Of a stretch of 64,000 nucleotides of DNA, positions 44,965 through 54,364 are shown piece by piece; the first letter of the stretch is position 1, and the number at the start of each line of letters is the position of its first letter. The stretch is from Pseudomonas psychrophila. GTDB lineage: Bacteria > Pseudomonadota > Gammaproteobacteria > Pseudomonadales > Pseudomonadaceae. The notes below the pieces were generated by a model, which made no database searches, was not told the DNA's origin, and saw only the letters and a program-made list of their open reading frames with translations. The DNA lies in NCBI RefSeq assembly GCF_001043005.1, contig NZ_JYKZ01000015.1:1-64000 (forward strand), in the 5' to 3' direction. The translations under genes were made by a program, and so were the position numbers.

Positions 44965-45001
44965 AAAAGGCCCTCCCCGGTTTCGGGGAGGGCCTTTTTT
45001 T
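44965..45001 (+). terminator. Rho-independent terminator of the ter operon
   Basis: AAAAGGCCCTCCCCG pairs with CGGGGAGGGCCTTTT around a GTTT loop, followed by TTT. It is one of the strongest stems in the window. Confidence 0.95.
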
Positions 45002-45020
45002 GTGCGTCTGTCCATCACCT

Positions 45021-45104
45021 GTGGGAGCGGGCTTGCTCGCGATGCAGGCGACACGGTCTGTCTGGATAACCGCGTGATGCAATCGCGAGCAAGCCCGCTC
45101 TCAC
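45021..45104. repeat. REPIN (family A)
   Basis: Inverted arms GTGGGAGCGGGCTTGCTCGCGA and GCGAGCAAGCCCGCTCTCAC (one mismatch) about 40 bases apart, between the convergent ter operon and autotransporter gene. Confidence 0.9.
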
Positions 45105-45114
45105 AGGGCCCGGG

Positions 45115-48084
45115 TCAAAAACTCATTTGCCATTGCCCGATCAGCCCGTGGGTGCGGCTGTTGCTGCCCATGTCGCCGGTGTAGCCCACGCCCAGTGTCT
45201 GTCGGGCCGATACGCCAATATCCAGTCCGGCTTCCAGTACCAAACTGTTGCGATCAAGCGCACTGCCTTCGACATTGAACGCAGAACCACCCAGCACAAA
45301 GCTCTGATTCGTTGAACTGCTGACATCGCCATAGGTGTGCTTCCAGCCTGCGCTCAGGCGGGGCGTGAGGCTCATGCCGTTTTCCAGTTGGCTCAAATGG
45401 GCCAGACGCACGCCCAGGGTGCTGCTGAAGTTGTCCTGGGTCTGCTTGTCGACGCGCAACGCGGCCGCACCGCCTTTTTCGGTGTAGCGGTCACGCTGGT
45501 AGCGTTGATAACCCAGGTTGGCAAACGGCTCGGCACTCAAGCGGCCGCTGCCAAGGGCGTAACCCAGTTCGGCAAAAGCCTGCTGGCTGCTGGCGTGGTA
45601 ATCGCCCTTGGGCTGGTCGGTAAAACCGTTAAACGCCACGCTGCGTTTGCTGTCCCCGTTATGGCCGCTGTAGGCCGCGCCCAGACGCACTGCCAGCGCA
45701 CCGCTCTGGCGTATCCCGTAGACACCCGCATGCCAGCTGTTGACCGTGCCCTCCATAGCGCTGCTATCCACATCGGTTTTTGAGTAGCCGCCCAGCACGC
45801 CCATGCGCCAGTCCGGTGTCAGGGCCCAGTCGGCGCCCAACACGCCGCCTTTGGTGCGTTGGGTGAGGTCGCTGTTGCCGTGTGTCCCGTCCAGTCGGCC
45901 ATAGCTGCCCAGCCCCTGGAGCCAGAGTCGGCCTTGGGCATTCGGGTCGTTGAGGTTGCGCACGCCGGGCGGCAGGCCGGTGGCGGCCAGGGCAGGGGTG
46001 TCCTGAGCGGCACTGGCGACCCGCAAACCGGCGCCTGCGCCCACGGACTGCATGGCCGCCAACATGCTGCTGCCCACCTGGGACGTGGCGCCCAGGGTGG
46101 CGCTGCTCAGGCTGGCGTTGCTGCTGCCCGCCAGTTGCTCGATGGCCGCCCCCGCCGCTTGTGTGCTGGTGTTGAGCAGGGCGTTATACAGCGCGTTGCC
46201 CGCCTTGAGCTGGCTCAAGCCGACGGCGGCGCTGTGGCCGTTGGTGCTGCTGGTGTAATCGGCAAAGGCCACGTCATTGCGGGCATAGGTCAGCTCGACG
46301 CTGGTGGGGGTGTAGTTGAGCGTCGGGGTGAGGAAGGCATAGTCACTGGTGACATTGCCAAACGTGCCGTCGATGGTGCCAGCGTTCAGTACGCGGTATT
46401 GGCTGAGCCACGGATAGGTGCCGCTGCCGGCATTAATGGCCAGCGTTGCACCGTTGAGGTGGGCGGTGCCACCGACCAGCACCGGCGCGCTGCTGCCATC
46501 GGCGTTGACGCCGTAGGCCAGGGTCGCGCCGTTGCTCAGGGTCAGGTCATGGGTGATGGTAGCGGTGCCCAAGTGCGGGCTGGCTTGCAGTGTGCCGTTG
46601 ACCAGCAGGTTAGCGACACTGCCGCCACCGGCGTAAATGCCACCATCCTCCACGGTGAGGGAGCCACTGATGCCGCCCTGATTGATCAGGCGGGCGCCGC
46701 TGAAAATCGTGCCCCCGTCACTGAAATCGTTCTGGCTGGTGAGTGTCCAGCTACCGGATTTGACGTCCAGCCATTCGAAATTCTGGCTATTGCCCAAGCG
46801 CCCACCGGCCGGGTCATCGAAAGCTACCCGGTCGTAGCCGCTGCCGCCGTCCACCAGGCCATCGAAACGGCTGGCACTGCCCAGTGTCAGGCGGTCATTG
46901 CCACCGCCCAGGTCCAGCGCCTGGCCGTTGCTGCCACTGATCAGGCCATTGTTGATGACCTGATCATCGAACTCGCCCACAAACTTTACGCCAAAGCCGT
47001 CCAGGCCCTGGATCGTACCGTTGTTGATCAACGTGGTGGCGGCCAGGCCTGAGCCATCACTGCCGTCGTCCACCAGCACCGCATTGTTGGCACCGCTGAC
47101 CCGTGCGCCTTGGGCGTTGTAGATATAACCACCACCCAGCGCGATCCCTTCGCTGCCATTGGCAAAGCCGTTCTTGTCGACGCCACCCGCGCCGGTGCCC
47201 TGGATCACCCCGTAGTTCTCAATATGGGCGATCAGGTCGATATCCACGCCATCGCCGTCACCATTGGGCTTGAGCCCGGAATAGGCGCCGGTGATGGTGC
47301 CGTGGTTGATCACGGTGCCATCACCGTCCGAGCCGAAGCCCGAACCGTTGCGCCCGGTGACGTCGCCATAGTTGATCAGTGTTGCGCCCAGGTCGGTGGT
47401 GATGCCGTGGCGCCCGCCCGAGAGGGTGCCGTAGTTGGTCACCGTCACGCCGGTTGCAGAGTCGATGTCGACACCGTCGAACTTGTTGTCGTCGTTCAGG
47501 GCGTCGCCTGTGGAAATCTCGCCGTAGTTGAGAATCGTGGCGTTGGAGCCGGTCTTCATACCGTCGCTGAACTCGCCGCGAATCAGCCCGCCTTCGCGGT
47601 TGATCAGGGTGGTTTTGACGTCATGGCTGCGCACCGCGTCGAGGTCGATGGCCTGACCGCTATCGGTTGAGCGAATAGTGCCGCTGTTGTCGATCAGCAC
47701 ACTGCCGCTGCTGAAGTGGGTATCGATACGCAAGGCATCGTTGCTGCCCTGAATCGTCGCGCCGCTGCGGTTGAAAATGCTGTAGTTGCGCTCGCCGCTT
47801 GCGCTGCCGCTGCTGTCGATGGCCCGCCCGCCCGTCGAGATCAGGCTGCCTGCGTTGTCGATGACTACCCCCGGGCCACTGGTGCCGCCCTTGAGGGTGA
47901 CGGCCACTTTTGCGGTGGTCAGGCTCGCGGCCGGCTTCACCGCCAACGTATCGCTGGCGCTCAGATTGAGTGCGCTGGTGCTGGGTGTGTCCAGGCTGAT
48001 GTCACTGGCGAGTGCCAGCGGGGCAACCGCGCTTGAACTTAAAAGCGCGATGGCCAGCGCAAGGCGTTGGGGGCAGAAGGGCAT
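45115..48084 (-). CDS. Autotransporter with beta-helix passenger
   Basis: A 989-residue type Va autotransporter. A signal peptide (about residues 1-26) precedes a passenger rich in N-Y/N/H-G-x-I/V/L-x-G repeats (NYGEISTGD, NYGTLSGG, NHGTITGA, NNGTIQGL, NNGLISGS), the pattern of a right-handed beta-helix. A linker follows, then a C-terminal barrel of about 275 residues (from GRLWLQGLGSYGRL) that ends in Phe (WQMSF). It is divergent from the helicase gene at 48266. No protease or esterase active site is recognised in the passenger, so an adhesin-like role is a guess. Confidence 0.9.
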   Translation of the reverse strand: MPFCPQRLALAIALLSSSAVAPLALASDISLDTPSTSALNLSASDTLAVKPAASLTTAKVAVTLKGGTSGPGVVIDNAGSLISTGGRAIDSSGSASGERNYSIFNRSGATIQGSNDALRIDTHFSSGSVLIDNSGTIRSTDSGQAIDLDAVRSHDVKTTLINREGGLIRGEFSDGMKTGSNATILNYGEISTGDALNDDNKFDGVDIDSATGVTVTNYGTLSGGRHGITTDLGATLINYGDVTGRNGSGFGSDGDGTVINHGTITGAYSGLKPNGDGDGVDIDLIAHIENYGVIQGTGAGGVDKNGFANGSEGIALGGGYIYNAQGARVSGANNAVLVDDGSDGSGLAATTLINNGTIQGLDGFGVKFVGEFDDQVINNGLISGSNGQALDLGGGNDRLTLGSASRFDGLVDGGSGYDRVAFDDPAGGRLGNSQNFEWLDVKSGSWTLTSQNDFSDGGTIFSGARLINQGGISGSLTVEDGGIYAGGGSVANLLVNGTLQASPHLGTATITHDLTLSNGATLAYGVNADGSSAPVLVGGTAHLNGATLAINAGSGTYPWLSQYRVLNAGTIDGTFGNVTSDYAFLTPTLNYTPTSVELTYARNDVAFADYTSSTNGHSAAVGLSQLKAGNALYNALLNTSTQAAGAAIEQLAGSSNASLSSATLGATSQVGSSMLAAMQSVGAGAGLRVASAAQDTPALAATGLPPGVRNLNDPNAQGRLWLQGLGSYGRLDGTHGNSDLTQRTKGGVLGADWALTPDWRMGVLGGYSKTDVDSSAMEGTVNSWHAGVYGIRQSGALAVRLGAAYSGHNGDSKRSVAFNGFTDQPKGDYHASSQQAFAELGYALGSGRLSAEPFANLGYQRYQRDRYTEKGGAAALRVDKQTQDNFSSTLGVRLAHLSQLENGMSLTPRLSAGWKHTYGDVSSSTNQSFVLGGSAFNVEGSALDRNSLVLEAGLDIGVSARQTLGVGYTGDMGSNSRTHGLIGQWQMSF

Positions 48085-48265
48085 GTTGGGCGACCTTATC
48101 GGGAATAACCGGGCCGTCTTTTATAGCGAGAGGTTTTTACAAAATGATGTATCTGAATACCTCCTGAACCTCTGTATTGTGTCGGCCATTGTAGGAATTT
48201 TCGCTTTCTCTAGGCGCTTTCACTTTTTTCGATGCGCCCCCTTATCAAAGTGGTTCAGCTCAAAC

Positions 48266-51200
48266 ATGGATACAGTACGCGCACGTCTCGCCGGTCTGAT
48301 TGAATTTGTAAAACAGACTGCACTCATGCAGAAGCGGCCGGCGTTGACCGTCACCCAACACAACGCATTCAGTGTCAGCGAAGAAAAGCTGCGGGCATTG
48401 CCGGGGGTCAGCCTGGATGTGCTGGAAAGCGACGAAGATGAAGTCTGGCTGCGGCTTGAGCGTTTGCACGAGACGCGTCCGCCCGCGCCATTGAGCCCGT
48501 TGCTGGCGCTGTGGATCGAACTCAAGGGCACGCCGCAAACCGAACCTGCCCTAAAACTGCGGGTGGCGCGTGAGGTGCTGATCGGCAGCGGCCTGTTGTC
48601 CGAGCCCGAGCTTTCGCGGTTGACCGTGGTTGGCATCGATATCAGCGAAGACGCCCCGCTTGATGAGTGGGTGAATCTTGAGGAGTGCCTGGACGCCGGC
48701 GAGATCAGGGCGCAGTTCAAGTCCTACAGCCAAACTGCTTGGCGACTGTGGGCCGCAGAGGAAAAGCTACGGCGTAAAAGCATCGAACTGTATGCCGAGT
48801 TGTTCCTGCTGGTGCAGCAGATGCAGGGCAATCTGGGAGATGCGCAACTGGAGCTGGTCTGGGGGTTAGGCGTTTCGACGTGGGAACATCCTGTGGTCGG
48901 CCTCATCCATTACCCGTTGATTAGCCAGTTGGTCGAGCTGGCCATCAACCCGGACACCATGGCCATCGAAGTCCGCCCGCGCGCCGCGCAACCCCGGCTG
49001 GAAGTGGACGCCTATGTGGCAGCCGATATTCCGGGGGTAGGCGCTTTGGCGACACTGGCCAAGGATTACTTCAAGAAAGACCAGGTCGCTATCAGTCCGT
49101 TCAACCCTTCCAGTTATGAGCCGGTGATTCGCTCTGCCTCTTCATTGCTCGATGCCCAGGGGCAATTCTTGCCGGCGACGGTTGCCGAAGGTGATCGCTC
49201 GGTGCCCAAGGCCGCTGAGCATTTGTGTGTGACAGACACCTGGACCCTGTTCGCCCGCACCCGTGACAGCAACCTGTTTATTGAAGACCTGGGCCGCTTC
49301 GAAAGCGCGATTGAAGAGATCGGTGAACTGCCCCCGGCCTTGCAGGCGATCTTGACCGAACCTTCCAGCGTACTTGAAGACGTAATCCTGCCCCCATTCC
49401 GGGGTTTGTCCTACGTCAGCGGCTCCCAAGGTGGTGATGCGCCAGGGACTAAGGTTCACGAGCTGTACTTCCCCAAGCCCTACAACGACGAGCAGGTGCA
49501 AATCATCCAACTGCTCGAAATGCACGATGGGGTGGTGGTGCAAGGCCCGCCAGGCACCGGCAAGACTCACACCATTGCCAACGTCATTAGCCATTACCTG
49601 GCCAATGGCAAGCGAGTACTGGTGACGTCGATGAAAGACCCGGCCCTGGCCGTGTTGCAGGAAAAGCTGCCCGAAGACATTCGCCCGCTGGCAATCAGCC
49701 TGCTGAGCAGCGAAGCGGACGGCATGAAGCAGTTCGAATTCGCCATTCAAAAGATTTCAGCTGAGGTCCAGCGTATCGATCGGTCGCTGTACAAGCGCGA
49801 AATCGGCCAGATCGACGACGAAATCAATACCCTCCACGGTCAGATGGCCAGTGTCGACCGTGAGATTACCCACTGGGCCGAGCGCAACCTGTCTGACCTG
49901 GAGATCGACGGTGAGCGCCTGAGCCCTACCCATGCCGCGTTGCAGGTCGCTGTGGCGCAAGACGAGGTCAACGGCTTTGCCGATCAGATCGGGGTTGGCG
50001 ACGAACATCGTCCGCAATTCAGCCTGCAAGACATCATCGCCTTGCGTGAGGCGCGGTTGGCGCTCAAGGACTCGCTGGCTTACCTGGGCCACAAAGTCCC
50101 ACAACTGGCCGACTTCCCGGATGCGCAAACGCTGATTCAGGTGCATCAGGATCTGGCCCGGGAAAGCCAGTTGCAGCACAAGGAAAGTACGGGCGAGGTG
50201 CCGCGTCTGCTGGACTCCAGCACGCAGACCCTTGAGCAGGCGCAGGCTCTGGTAGAGCACCTGGAGCAATTGCAGGCACTGCGCACGCAGCTCAAAACCG
50301 CAGAGCACACCTGGGTGCCGGCCATGCAGGCCTACTTGTCGCGCAACCCCAATGCCGATGTGCTGGGGCTTTTTGACAGCCTCAAGGGCGAGATCGAAGC
50401 GGCACTGGCCGGTCGCAAAGCATTTGTTGCACGGCCGGTGAGCTTGTCATTCGAGCTCCAGGCACAGCCCGAGGTGATGGCCGCCATCGATAACCTGGCC
50501 CAGGGACGACGCCCGTTCGGGTTGTCCGGCCTGATCGGCAAGGGCAGCCAGAAACAGTTGCTGGACGCCATTCTGGTGCTGGGCAGCAAACCGCAAAGCG
50601 ATCAGGACTGGGCGCATGTGCAAGCATTCGTGCGCTTCCAGCTGTTGGGGCGAACGCTGCTGTTGCGCTGGAATGCCCTGGCTGCCGAGATGCCGCTGCC
50701 GACCCTTGAAACCGACGCCGAACAATTACTGGCGGCGACGCGGGCGATTGAGCAGTACGGCGATATTGTCCGTGCTGAGCAGGGTGAAGTCCGTGCTCAA
50801 ACCGAACTCAAACATCTGCTCGTGGACTGGGCCGACGTCAGCCAGTTGCGCAATGACGAGACTGTGCTGGGCAAGGGCGAAAGCTTTTTGCGTCATCACC
50901 TGATGCGCCACCGACTGGCTGCGACCTGGGTCATTAAACACACCTTCAATACAGCACTGGCCGGTTGTGGCGGTGCAGTGAGCGAGCGTCTGCAAGGGTT
51001 TCTGGACACGAGCCTGGGTCAACCACAGGTGACCACCGCTGAACTTCAGGTGCAGTGGTCCGAGCTGATGGACGAGCTGCGCCGGGTATTGGCCTTGGCG
51101 GATGCGCTCGGCACGGTGCAACAGGTGACGGACGTTATCGCGCAGAGCGGCGGCCTGATCTGGGCCGCCCGTTTGCGCGACGAACCGAGCACCGGCCCGG

Positions 51201-52978
51201 TGGATGGTCTGCTCCCGGATAACTGTCTGGAGGTGTGGCGCCTGAGCCGTTTGGCGCGGTATCTGGAGAGCATCGACGGGCGTGAAGACCTCAAGCGCCT
51301 GTTCAAGTTACGCGGTGAACTGGAGCTGAACCTGTCGCGTCTTTATCAGGATGCGGTGGTCAAGCGCACCTGGCTGCGGTTGTCAGAGAACGCTACGCCG
51401 AGTGTGAGGGCAGCCCTTGAGCTGTATCGCACCGCGATCCGTAAAATCGGCAAAGGGACAGGTGTGCGTGCCGGGCGTTACCGGCAGGACGCGCGCTTGG
51501 CCGCTGATGTCGCGATCTCGGCGATCCCGTGCTGGATCATGCCCCATTACCGCATTTGCGAAAGCTTGCCGGCCCAATACGGTGCCTTTGATCTGGTGAT
51601 CATCGATGAGGCGTCCCAGTCTGATCTGACCGCGTTACCAGCGTTGCTGCGGGCGAAAAAAGTGCTGGTGGTGGGCGATGACAAACAGGTCTCGCCGGAC
51701 GGCATCGGCATGGAAGAAGAGCGTGTGCAGAACATGATGGCGCGCTTTTTGGGCAATCAGGTAGGGCTCTACCGGCCATTGATGTCCCCCGAGCGTTCGC
51801 TGTATGACCTGTTCAAAGTGGTATTTGCCAAGAGCGGCACCATGCTGCGCGAGCATTTCCGCTGTGTGGCGCCGATCATCGAATACTCCAAGCGCGAGTT
51901 CTACAACCACGAACTTAAGCCTTTGCGCCTGCCGATGATGACCGAGCGCCTGGACCCGCCGCTGGTGGATCTGCTGGTGATGGACGGGGAGAAAAAGGGC
52001 AAGTTCAACCTTGGCGAAGCCAATGTAATTGTCGAGGAAATCCGCCGCTTGATCGCCATGCCGCAGATCGCGGGGCGCACCATTGGCGTGGTCTCGTTGC
52101 TGGGGGCGGAGCAGGCGCAAAAAGTGATGCAGATGCTGACCAAGGAGCTGGGTGAAGAGGTGATCACCCAGTTCCAGATCAGCTGTGGCGATGCGCGCAC
52201 TTTCCAGGGCAAGGAGCGGGACATCATGTTCCTGTCGATGGTGGCCAGCCCCGGAGATTGTTTTGCCAATAGCCGAGACTCGATTGCCCAGCGCTTCAAT
52301 GTGGCCGCGTCGCGGGCGCGGGACCGCATGTACCTGGTGCGCAGCGTCGAGCTCACCGACCTGAGCGCGGTCGATGGTTTGCGCCGTGGCTTGATAGAGC
52401 ACTTTGAAACCCCCTTTACCCAGGACGCAGCGCAGGTCAGTGATCTGCGTGAGTTGTGCGAGTCGGGTTTTGAGCGCGATATGTACGACGAGCTCACGCA
52501 GCGTGGCTATCGGGTCATCCCGCAGGTCGGCGTCGGGGCGTATCGGATTGACATGGTGGTCGAGGGTGACAACGACAGTCGCCTGGCGATCGAGTGTGAT
52601 GGCGACCGTTTTCACGGCCCGGACCGCTGGGACAGCGACATGCGCCGCCAGCGCATTCTGGAGCGGGCGGGCTGGCGCTTCTGGCGCTGCTTCGCCTCGG
52701 CGTTCACCCTGAATCGTCAGCAGATTATCGATGATTTGCTGGCCACCTTGCAGGCAATGAACATCGAGCCTGCCAGCGGTGAAGGGGCGGCCCCCAGCAT
52801 TCATGTCGAACGGCGCCAGGTGCATGGCTTTCGTCGTGCGGGTGGATCGGCAGAGGAGGGGAGTGGCCGTCGTTATGACAGCCGACCGGCCAAGGACCCG
52901 TTTCTGTTCTGGATCCCGGACGACACATTTGTCGTGAGTGATGTTGAAGCGGACCAGTCTTCCCCGCAGCTAGCCTGA
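48266..52978 (+). CDS. SF1 helicase with C-terminal Vsr/DUF559-like nuclease
   Basis: A 1570-residue DNA or RNA helicase of the Dna2/Upf1-like SF1 group. An N-terminal region of about 400 residues has no recognised domain. Helicase motifs: Walker A GPPGTGKTHT (near 426), Walker B VIIDEASQSD (near 1112), VVGDDKQVSP (near 1134), EHFRCVAPIIEYSK, ARTFQGKERDIMFL and NVAASRARDRMYLV (near 1353). The long insertion between Walker A and B looks helical or coiled-coil. The C-terminus has a restriction-like fold: YRIDMVVEGD (near 1427), AIECDGDRFHG and RILERAGWRFWR. The ATG at 48266 is the first plausible start after the divergent autotransporter. The chemistry suggests DNA processing or anti-phage defence. 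Confidence 0.85.
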   Translation: MDTVRARLAGLIEFVKQTALMQKRPALTVTQHNAFSVSEEKLRALPGVSLDVLESDEDEVWLRLERLHETRPPAPLSPLLALWIELKGTPQTEPALKLRVAREVLIGSGLLSEPELSRLTVVGIDISEDAPLDEWVNLEECLDAGEIRAQFKSYSQTAWRLWAAEEKLRRKSIELYAELFLLVQQMQGNLGDAQLELVWGLGVSTWEHPVVGLIHYPLISQLVELAINPDTMAIEVRPRAAQPRLEVDAYVAADIPGVGALATLAKDYFKKDQVAISPFNPSSYEPVIRSASSLLDAQGQFLPATVAEGDRSVPKAAEHLCVTDTWTLFARTRDSNLFIEDLGRFESAIEEIGELPPALQAILTEPSSVLEDVILPPFRGLSYVSGSQGGDAPGTKVHELYFPKPYNDEQVQIIQLLEMHDGVVVQGPPGTGKTHTIANVISHYLANGKRVLVTSMKDPALAVLQEKLPEDIRPLAISLLSSEADGMKQFEFAIQKISAEVQRIDRSLYKREIGQIDDEINTLHGQMASVDREITHWAERNLSDLEIDGERLSPTHAALQVAVAQDEVNGFADQIGVGDEHRPQFSLQDIIALREARLALKDSLAYLGHKVPQLADFPDAQTLIQVHQDLARESQLQHKESTGEVPRLLDSSTQTLEQAQALVEHLEQLQALRTQLKTAEHTWVPAMQAYLSRNPNADVLGLFDSLKGEIEAALAGRKAFVARPVSLSFELQAQPEVMAAIDNLAQGRRPFGLSGLIGKGSQKQLLDAILVLGSKPQSDQDWAHVQAFVRFQLLGRTLLLRWNALAAEMPLPTLETDAEQLLAATRAIEQYGDIVRAEQGEVRAQTELKHLLVDWADVSQLRNDETVLGKGESFLRHHLMRHRLAATWVIKHTFNTALAGCGGAVSERLQGFLDTSLGQPQVTTAELQVQWSELMDELRRVLALADALGTVQQVTDVIAQSGGLIWAARLRDEPSTGPVDGLLPDNCLEVWRLSRLARYLESIDGREDLKRLFKLRGELELNLSRLYQDAVVKRTWLRLSENATPSVRAALELYRTAIRKIGKGTGVRAGRYRQDARLAADVAISAIPCWIMPHYRICESLPAQYGAFDLVIIDEASQSDLTALPALLRAKKVLVVGDDKQVSPDGIGMEEERVQNMMARFLGNQVGLYRPLMSPERSLYDLFKVVFAKSGTMLREHFRCVAPIIEYSKREFYNHELKPLRLPMMTERLDPPLVDLLVMDGEKKGKFNLGEANVIVEEIRRLIAMPQIAGRTIGVVSLLGAEQAQKVMQMLTKELGEEVITQFQISCGDARTFQGKERDIMFLSMVASPGDCFANSRDSIAQRFNVAASRARDRMYLVRSVELTDLSAVDGLRRGLIEHFETPFTQDAAQVSDLRELCESGFERDMYDELTQRGYRVIPQVGVGAYRIDMVVEGDNDSRLAIECDGDRFHGPDRWDSDMRRQRILERAGWRFWRCFASAFTLNRQQIIDDLLATLQAMNIEPASGEGAAPSIHVERRQVHGFRRAGGSAEEGSGRRYDSRPAKDPFLFWIPDDTFVVSDVEADQSSPQLA

Positions 52979-53279
52979 TATGCGCAAGCACACAGGTTTT
53001 GGGGGCAACTCAAAACCTGGCACGTGCAGGAACCAATGTGGGGGTGGGCTGGCTAGCGATGGCATCACCTGTAGCCTGCCAGCCAGACCGTTTCGCCTGC
53101 ATCGCAGGCAGACCAGCGCCTCCAGGTTTTACGTTGCCCTGTGTGAACGGGTGATCGTACAACCGGCTTGAGCTATGATGCATCTATACAGGAGCACAGC
53201 AGCACGGACGTCCGGTGTGTCAGGGCGATTTTTCAGCTGCTTACATGAAGTGCCCCTGACCCCTTTGATTTCGAGAAAA
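52979..53279. other. Intergenic region with a degenerate REP-like arm
   Basis: After the helicase, CAGGTTTTG (52993-53001) faces CAAAACCTG (53011-53019) but without a T-run, so termination is uncertain. GTGGGGGTGGGCTGGCTAGCGATGG (about 53038-53062) looks like a strongly diverged family A REP arm. No gene is seen up to the FadR start. Confidence 0.45.
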
Positions 53280-54038
53280 ATGTTCAACATGGAAAACCAG
53301 ATCGACGTACCCCGCCTCCCTCGCAAGCGCCGCAGCCTCGCGCAAGAGTTGGTGACGGTGCTGTCCGAGCAGATCCGCGACGGTATGCTCAAGCGTGGCG
53401 ACAAGTTGCCTACCGAATCCGCGATCATGGAGGCGCATGGCGTCAGCCGCACGGTGGTGCGCGAAGCGATTTCCCGTTTGCAGGCGGCAGGGCAGGTCGA
53501 GACCCGCCACGGTATCGGCACCTTTGTGCTGGATACACCGAGCCCGAGCGGTTTTCGGATCGATCCGGCAACGGTCGTAACCTTGCGCGATGTACTGGCG
53601 ATTCTTGAGCTGCGTATCAGCCTTGAAGTGGAGTCAGCCGGTTTGGCTGCCCAGCGGCGCAATGAAGAACAACTGGCCGCGATGCGTGCAGCGCTGGATG
53701 CCCTGAATGAAAACGCGGCACGCAATGGTGATGCCGTGGCGTCGGACTTTCAGTTCCATCTGCAGATTGCGCTGTCGACGGGCAACCGCTACTTCACCGA
53801 CATCATGACTCACCTGGGCACCAGCATCATTCCGCGTACCCGTCTCAATTCGGCGCGTCTGGCCCATGATGACCAGCAGCACTACATGACCCGGCTCAAC
53901 CGCGAGCACGAAGAAATCTACCAGGCCATTGCCCGTCAGGATTCCGAAGCGGCCCGTGCGGCCATGCGCTTGCACCTGACCAACAGCCGCGAACGCCTGC
54001 GCCATGCCCATGAAGAAGCAGAAGCGCAACGCGGGTAA
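53280..54038 (+). CDS. FadR/GntR-family regulator of the hexarate cluster
   Basis: A 252-residue GntR regulator of the FadR subfamily. A winged helix-turn-helix occupies about residues 18-88 (LPTESAIMEAHGVSRTVVRE, QAAGQVETRHGIGTFV), followed by a helical FCD ligand domain (from about 105) with the metal-site acids and histidines (DFQFHLQIAL, HLGTSI, REHEEIYQAI, RAAMRLHL). It lies upstream of kdgD-gudP-garD on the same strand and probably represses them, with a hexarate as effector; this is inferred from context. The start could also be the ATG at 53289, since both lack a strong ribosome binding site. Confidence 0.87.
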   Translation: MFNMENQIDVPRLPRKRRSLAQELVTVLSEQIRDGMLKRGDKLPTESAIMEAHGVSRTVVREAISRLQAAGQVETRHGIGTFVLDTPSPSGFRIDPATVVTLRDVLAILELRISLEVESAGLAAQRRNEEQLAAMRAALDALNENAARNGDAVASDFQFHLQIALSTGNRYFTDIMTHLGTSIIPRTRLNSARLAHDDQQHYMTRLNREHEEIYQAIARQDSEAARAAMRLHLTNSRERLRHAHEEAEAQRG

Positions 54039-54045
54039 GGCCCCT

Positions 54046-54096
54046 GTGGGAGCGAGCCTGCTCGCGAATGATTTTCGCGAGCAGGCTCGCTCCTAC
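54046..54096. repeat. REPIN (family B, short spacer)
   Basis: GTGGGAGCGAGCCTGCTCGCGAA and TTCGCGAGCAGGCTCGCTCCTAC form an almost uninterrupted hairpin right behind the FadR gene. Confidence 0.92.
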
Positions 54097-54190
54097 GGTT
54101 TAAGTACCTTCTCAGTAGGTATCGATTAAAGCCACTTCTCAGACAACCTATCTCTGTTCTGAAATTAAATTTCGACTCTGCCTGAATCCC

Positions 54191-54225
54191 ACAAAGCCCG
54201 TGCTAGACGGGCTTTGTGCTTTTCA
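54191..54225 (+). terminator. Rho-independent terminator in the FadR-kdgD spacer
   Basis: ACAAAGCCCG pairs perfectly with CGGGCTTTGT around TGCTAGA, followed by GCTTTTC. It is about 150 bases behind the FadR stop, so it may end the FadR transcript or a short RNA starting after 54096. Confidence 0.8.
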
Positions 54226-54290
54226 TTAACCAAAATTTGGCCATCGCTCAGCACGAATACAAGAAATGAGATTGACGTTATCTTTTTAAG

Positions 54291-54310
54291 TTGTACGATG
54301 ACGTACGACG
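54291..54310. promoter_or_regulatory. Candidate operator/promoter before kdgD
   Basis: GTACG-ATGA-CGTAC (54293-54306) is a short palindrome of the type bound by FadR-family regulators. A -35-like TTGACG lies at 54272-54277, so the palindrome would cover the -10 region. The -10 itself is poor. Confidence 0.4.
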
Positions 54311-54364
54311 TAGCGAAGTGCTTACGTATTTCTCATCACAACGTGCTCCCAGGGTGTTCGAATA

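Noticed and set aside
45859-47670. Plus-strand open frames opposite the autotransporter
   Set aside because: They arise from the Gly-rich repeats read in reverse and show only Val/Ala/Gly-rich sequence.
46300-48000. Tandem DNA repeats in the autotransporter
   Set aside because: The repetition is at the protein level (beta-helix turns) and the DNA copies are too different for a tandem repeat or CRISPR-like array.
34575-52978. Ter block, autotransporter and helicase-nuclease as one genomic island
   Set aside because: The ter operon has its own terminator and a family A REPIN follows. Base composition looks like the rest of the window by eye, and no integrase, tRNA or attachment repeats are seen.
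53038-53130. A full REPIN behind the helicase gene
   Set aside because: Only one strongly diverged left arm is recognisable; the opposite arm cannot be aligned convincingly.
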